From Gammaproteobacteria bacterium (GTDB taxonomy: Bacteria > Pseudomonadota > Gammaproteobacteria > DSM-19610): a DNA stretch of 6,478 nt. Position 1 is the first letter of the stretch. Each line of letters opens with the position of its first letter. The notes under the pieces are model-generated. The model ran no database searches, had not been told where the DNA came from, and saw only the letters and a program-made list of their open reading frames with translations. The position numbers and the translations under genes were made by a program. This document shows, piece by piece, positions 5,528 through 6,478 of the stretch. Location: the NCBI GenBank assembly GCA_030618475.1, contig JAUXDG010000161.1:1-6478 (forward strand). The letters are read 5' to 3'.

Positions 5528-6478
5528 TCAGCATTTCTTCCTTCGGCGCAGCGCCAGGAACAACAAGCCAAATGTCTCCAGCCAGCCCAGTCCGCCGGCC
5601 GTGGCCCGATTGCCTGCCAGGGTGCAACCGCCACCTGAGTTGCCGGACGTTGTCGTCGGCTCCGGTGCGGCTGCCGGACTGCTGGGGCTCTCGTTCGAAA
5701 TGACGGGGACTGGATCCGGTTCCTCCGCGACACTGTCCGAACTGGCGGCGGTGGTGACACTGAAGGTGTCCGTTATACCGCCAATCACCAACGTGGCGTT
5801 GGTGGTCGTCGAAAATTCGGACCATGACGTCTGTCGCACGGTGACCATGGCATCGTTGGCTACAGTCCCAGCCTGATCGGTAAAGGGGCCTCCATTGATA
5901 CTGTAGGTCGCGCCCGATACGCCGAGCAGTGATATCGAGGCAGGTGCATCGATACCGATCACGGTGATGGGATCCGAAGTGACCACCGTGTTCGGTGCGA
6001 CATCCGGCGCGTCGATAAAGTGGAACTGTTCGGGCTGCGTATCGGGTGACTTGACACTTGTGGATTCACTGTCCGTGTTGTTGGCCACGTCAGCATCGAC
6101 CTGGTTACCGGTCACGTTCACACTGGTCGTGATATCGGCCGCCGCCGGTGCTGTGGTCTCAAAGCTCAGCGTCAGGTCGGCGCTGGTGACCGTGGTGGGC
6201 AGCAGGGTGCCGGAAAAGGCGCAGTCGACCTGCCGGGCGGTGCGGGCAGTCTGTGTGCAGGTCCAGTCAGTGCCGCTGAACGCATCCAGACTGACCCCTT
6301 CGGGCAGGGTGTGGCTGGTGTTTATGCCGGTGCTGCTGCCGATTGTGCGGTCGATGGCGGGCACGCCGGTGGGCGTCACGATCGGGTGATTGTTAGTCAC
6401 GATGAAGGCGTAGTTCAACAGACCGCCGGGGTCGACCGGGTCCAGGTCATCGGTCACCACGACCGAAAGGTCGACGTC
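5528..6478 (-). CDS. Surface protein, C-terminal part: DUF11-like and beta domains with GGGC sorting tail
   Basis: The right window edge cuts the N-terminus; 316 residues remain. The frame is already coding at the edge (DVDLSVVVTDDLDPVDPGG), so the in-frame GTG at 6460 is not the start. Residues 1 to about 145 look like a DUF11-type extracellular repeat: SVVVTDDLDPVDPGG, NYAFIVTNN, a late SVNVTGNQVDADVANNTDS. Residues about 150-245 form a second beta domain with VTSDPITVIGI, YSINGGPFTDQAGTV, VTVRQTS and LVIGGITDTFSVTT. This pattern is widespread in secreted proteins of gammaproteobacteria, from memory. A Pro/Ser/Ala/Thr-rich linker follows, then a three-part sorting tail: SGGGC, a hydrophobic stretch, and RRRKK. 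The protein is thus probably exported, processed and anchored at the cell surface. It lies 118 bases upstream of the TIGR03032 gene on the same strand. Its partner or ligand is unknown. Confidence 0.85.
   Translation of the reverse strand, partial: DVDLSVVVTDDLDPVDPGGLLNYAFIVTNNHPIVTPTGVPAIDRTIGSSTGINTSHTLPEGVSLDAFSGTDWTCTQTARTARQVDCAFSGTLLPTTVTSADLTLSFETTAPAAADITTSVNVTGNQVDADVANNTDSESTSVKSPDTQPEQFHFIDAPDVAPNTVVTSDPITVIGIDAPASISLLGVSGATYSINGGPFTDQAGTVANDAMVTVRQTSWSEFSTTTNATLVIGGITDTFSVTTAASSDSVAEEPDPVPVISNESPSSPAAAPEPTTTSGNSGGGCTLAGNRATAGGLGWLETFGLLFLALRRRKKC
5531..5638 (-). other. C-terminal protein-sorting signal of the GGGC type
   Basis: The last 36 residues of the surface protein show SGGGC (Cys codon at 5626-5624), a short polar spacer, a hydrophobic helix GWLETFGLLFLAL and a basic end RRRKKC. 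This tripartite build with a Cys after glycines matches the group that includes MYXO-CTERM, JDVT-CTERM and Synergist-CTERM. Some of these are known or predicted to be cut by glutamic-type intramembrane proteases (myxosortase group). Which subtype this is cannot be settled by eye. A Glu inside the hydrophobic stretch is unusual. Confidence 0.65.

Noticed and set aside
5406..5825. Minus-strand 139-codon frame overlapping the end of the surface protein
   Set aside because: It overlaps the CTERM-bearing frame, which ends in a clear sorting signal. The alternate frame is Arg- and Gly-rich nonsense.
5964..6389. Plus-strand 141-codon hydrophobic-looking frame
   Set aside because: It is the complement of the Thr/Val/Ala-rich DUF11-like region, which naturally yields such shadow frames.

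Overview
The window looks like a chromosomal accessory segment from a Gram-negative bacterium. I favour a gammaproteobacterium or a close relative, for four reasons: by-eye GC is moderately high, one protein ends in a Cys-containing C-terminal sorting tail of a type common there, there is a Tat-exported gluconate-dehydrogenase-type small subunit, and genes follow Shine-Dalgarno or weak-leader patterns. No RNA gene, transposase, CRISPR array or plasmid function was seen. Taxonomy is an inference from protein style only.

Layout. Positions 1-1056 (minus, cut by the left edge) encode a secreted protein with a signal peptide, a galactose-binding-like beta domain and a tandem array of 55-residue repeats. 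Positions 1057-1241 hold no intact gene, but they seem to carry the decayed start of a GMC oxidoreductase and possibly the tail of another reading frame. Positions 1242-1757 (minus) encode a Tat-signal gluconate 2-dehydrogenase subunit 3 family protein, whose usual catalytic partner is missing next door. A 196-base divergent spacer (1758-1953) contains a perfect 13-base palindrome. Positions 1954-4261 (plus) hold two tandem, clearly paralogous GT4 glycosyltransferases, each with a four-cysteine motif. Converging on them, 4288-5409 (minus) encodes a TIGR03032/DUF4915 family protein of unknown function. Positions 5528-6478 (minus, cut by the right edge) encode the C-terminal part of a large surface protein. 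It has a DUF11-like domain, a second beta domain, a low-complexity linker and a GGGC-type C-terminal sorting signal.

How the genes may work together (inference): two cytoplasmic glycosyltransferases are flanked by two exported, repeat- or beta-rich surface proteins. A TIGR03032 protein sits beside them; I recall this family as often found near polysaccharide and glycosyltransferase genes. The simplest reading is a cell-surface glycan or glycoprotein island that has undergone duplication (the GT pair and the 165-base repeats) and gene loss (the missing GMC partner). I do not see proof of a new system. The most promising points are the TIGR03032-GT4 pairing, the eroded oxidoreductase locus and the paired cysteine-motif glycosyltransferases.
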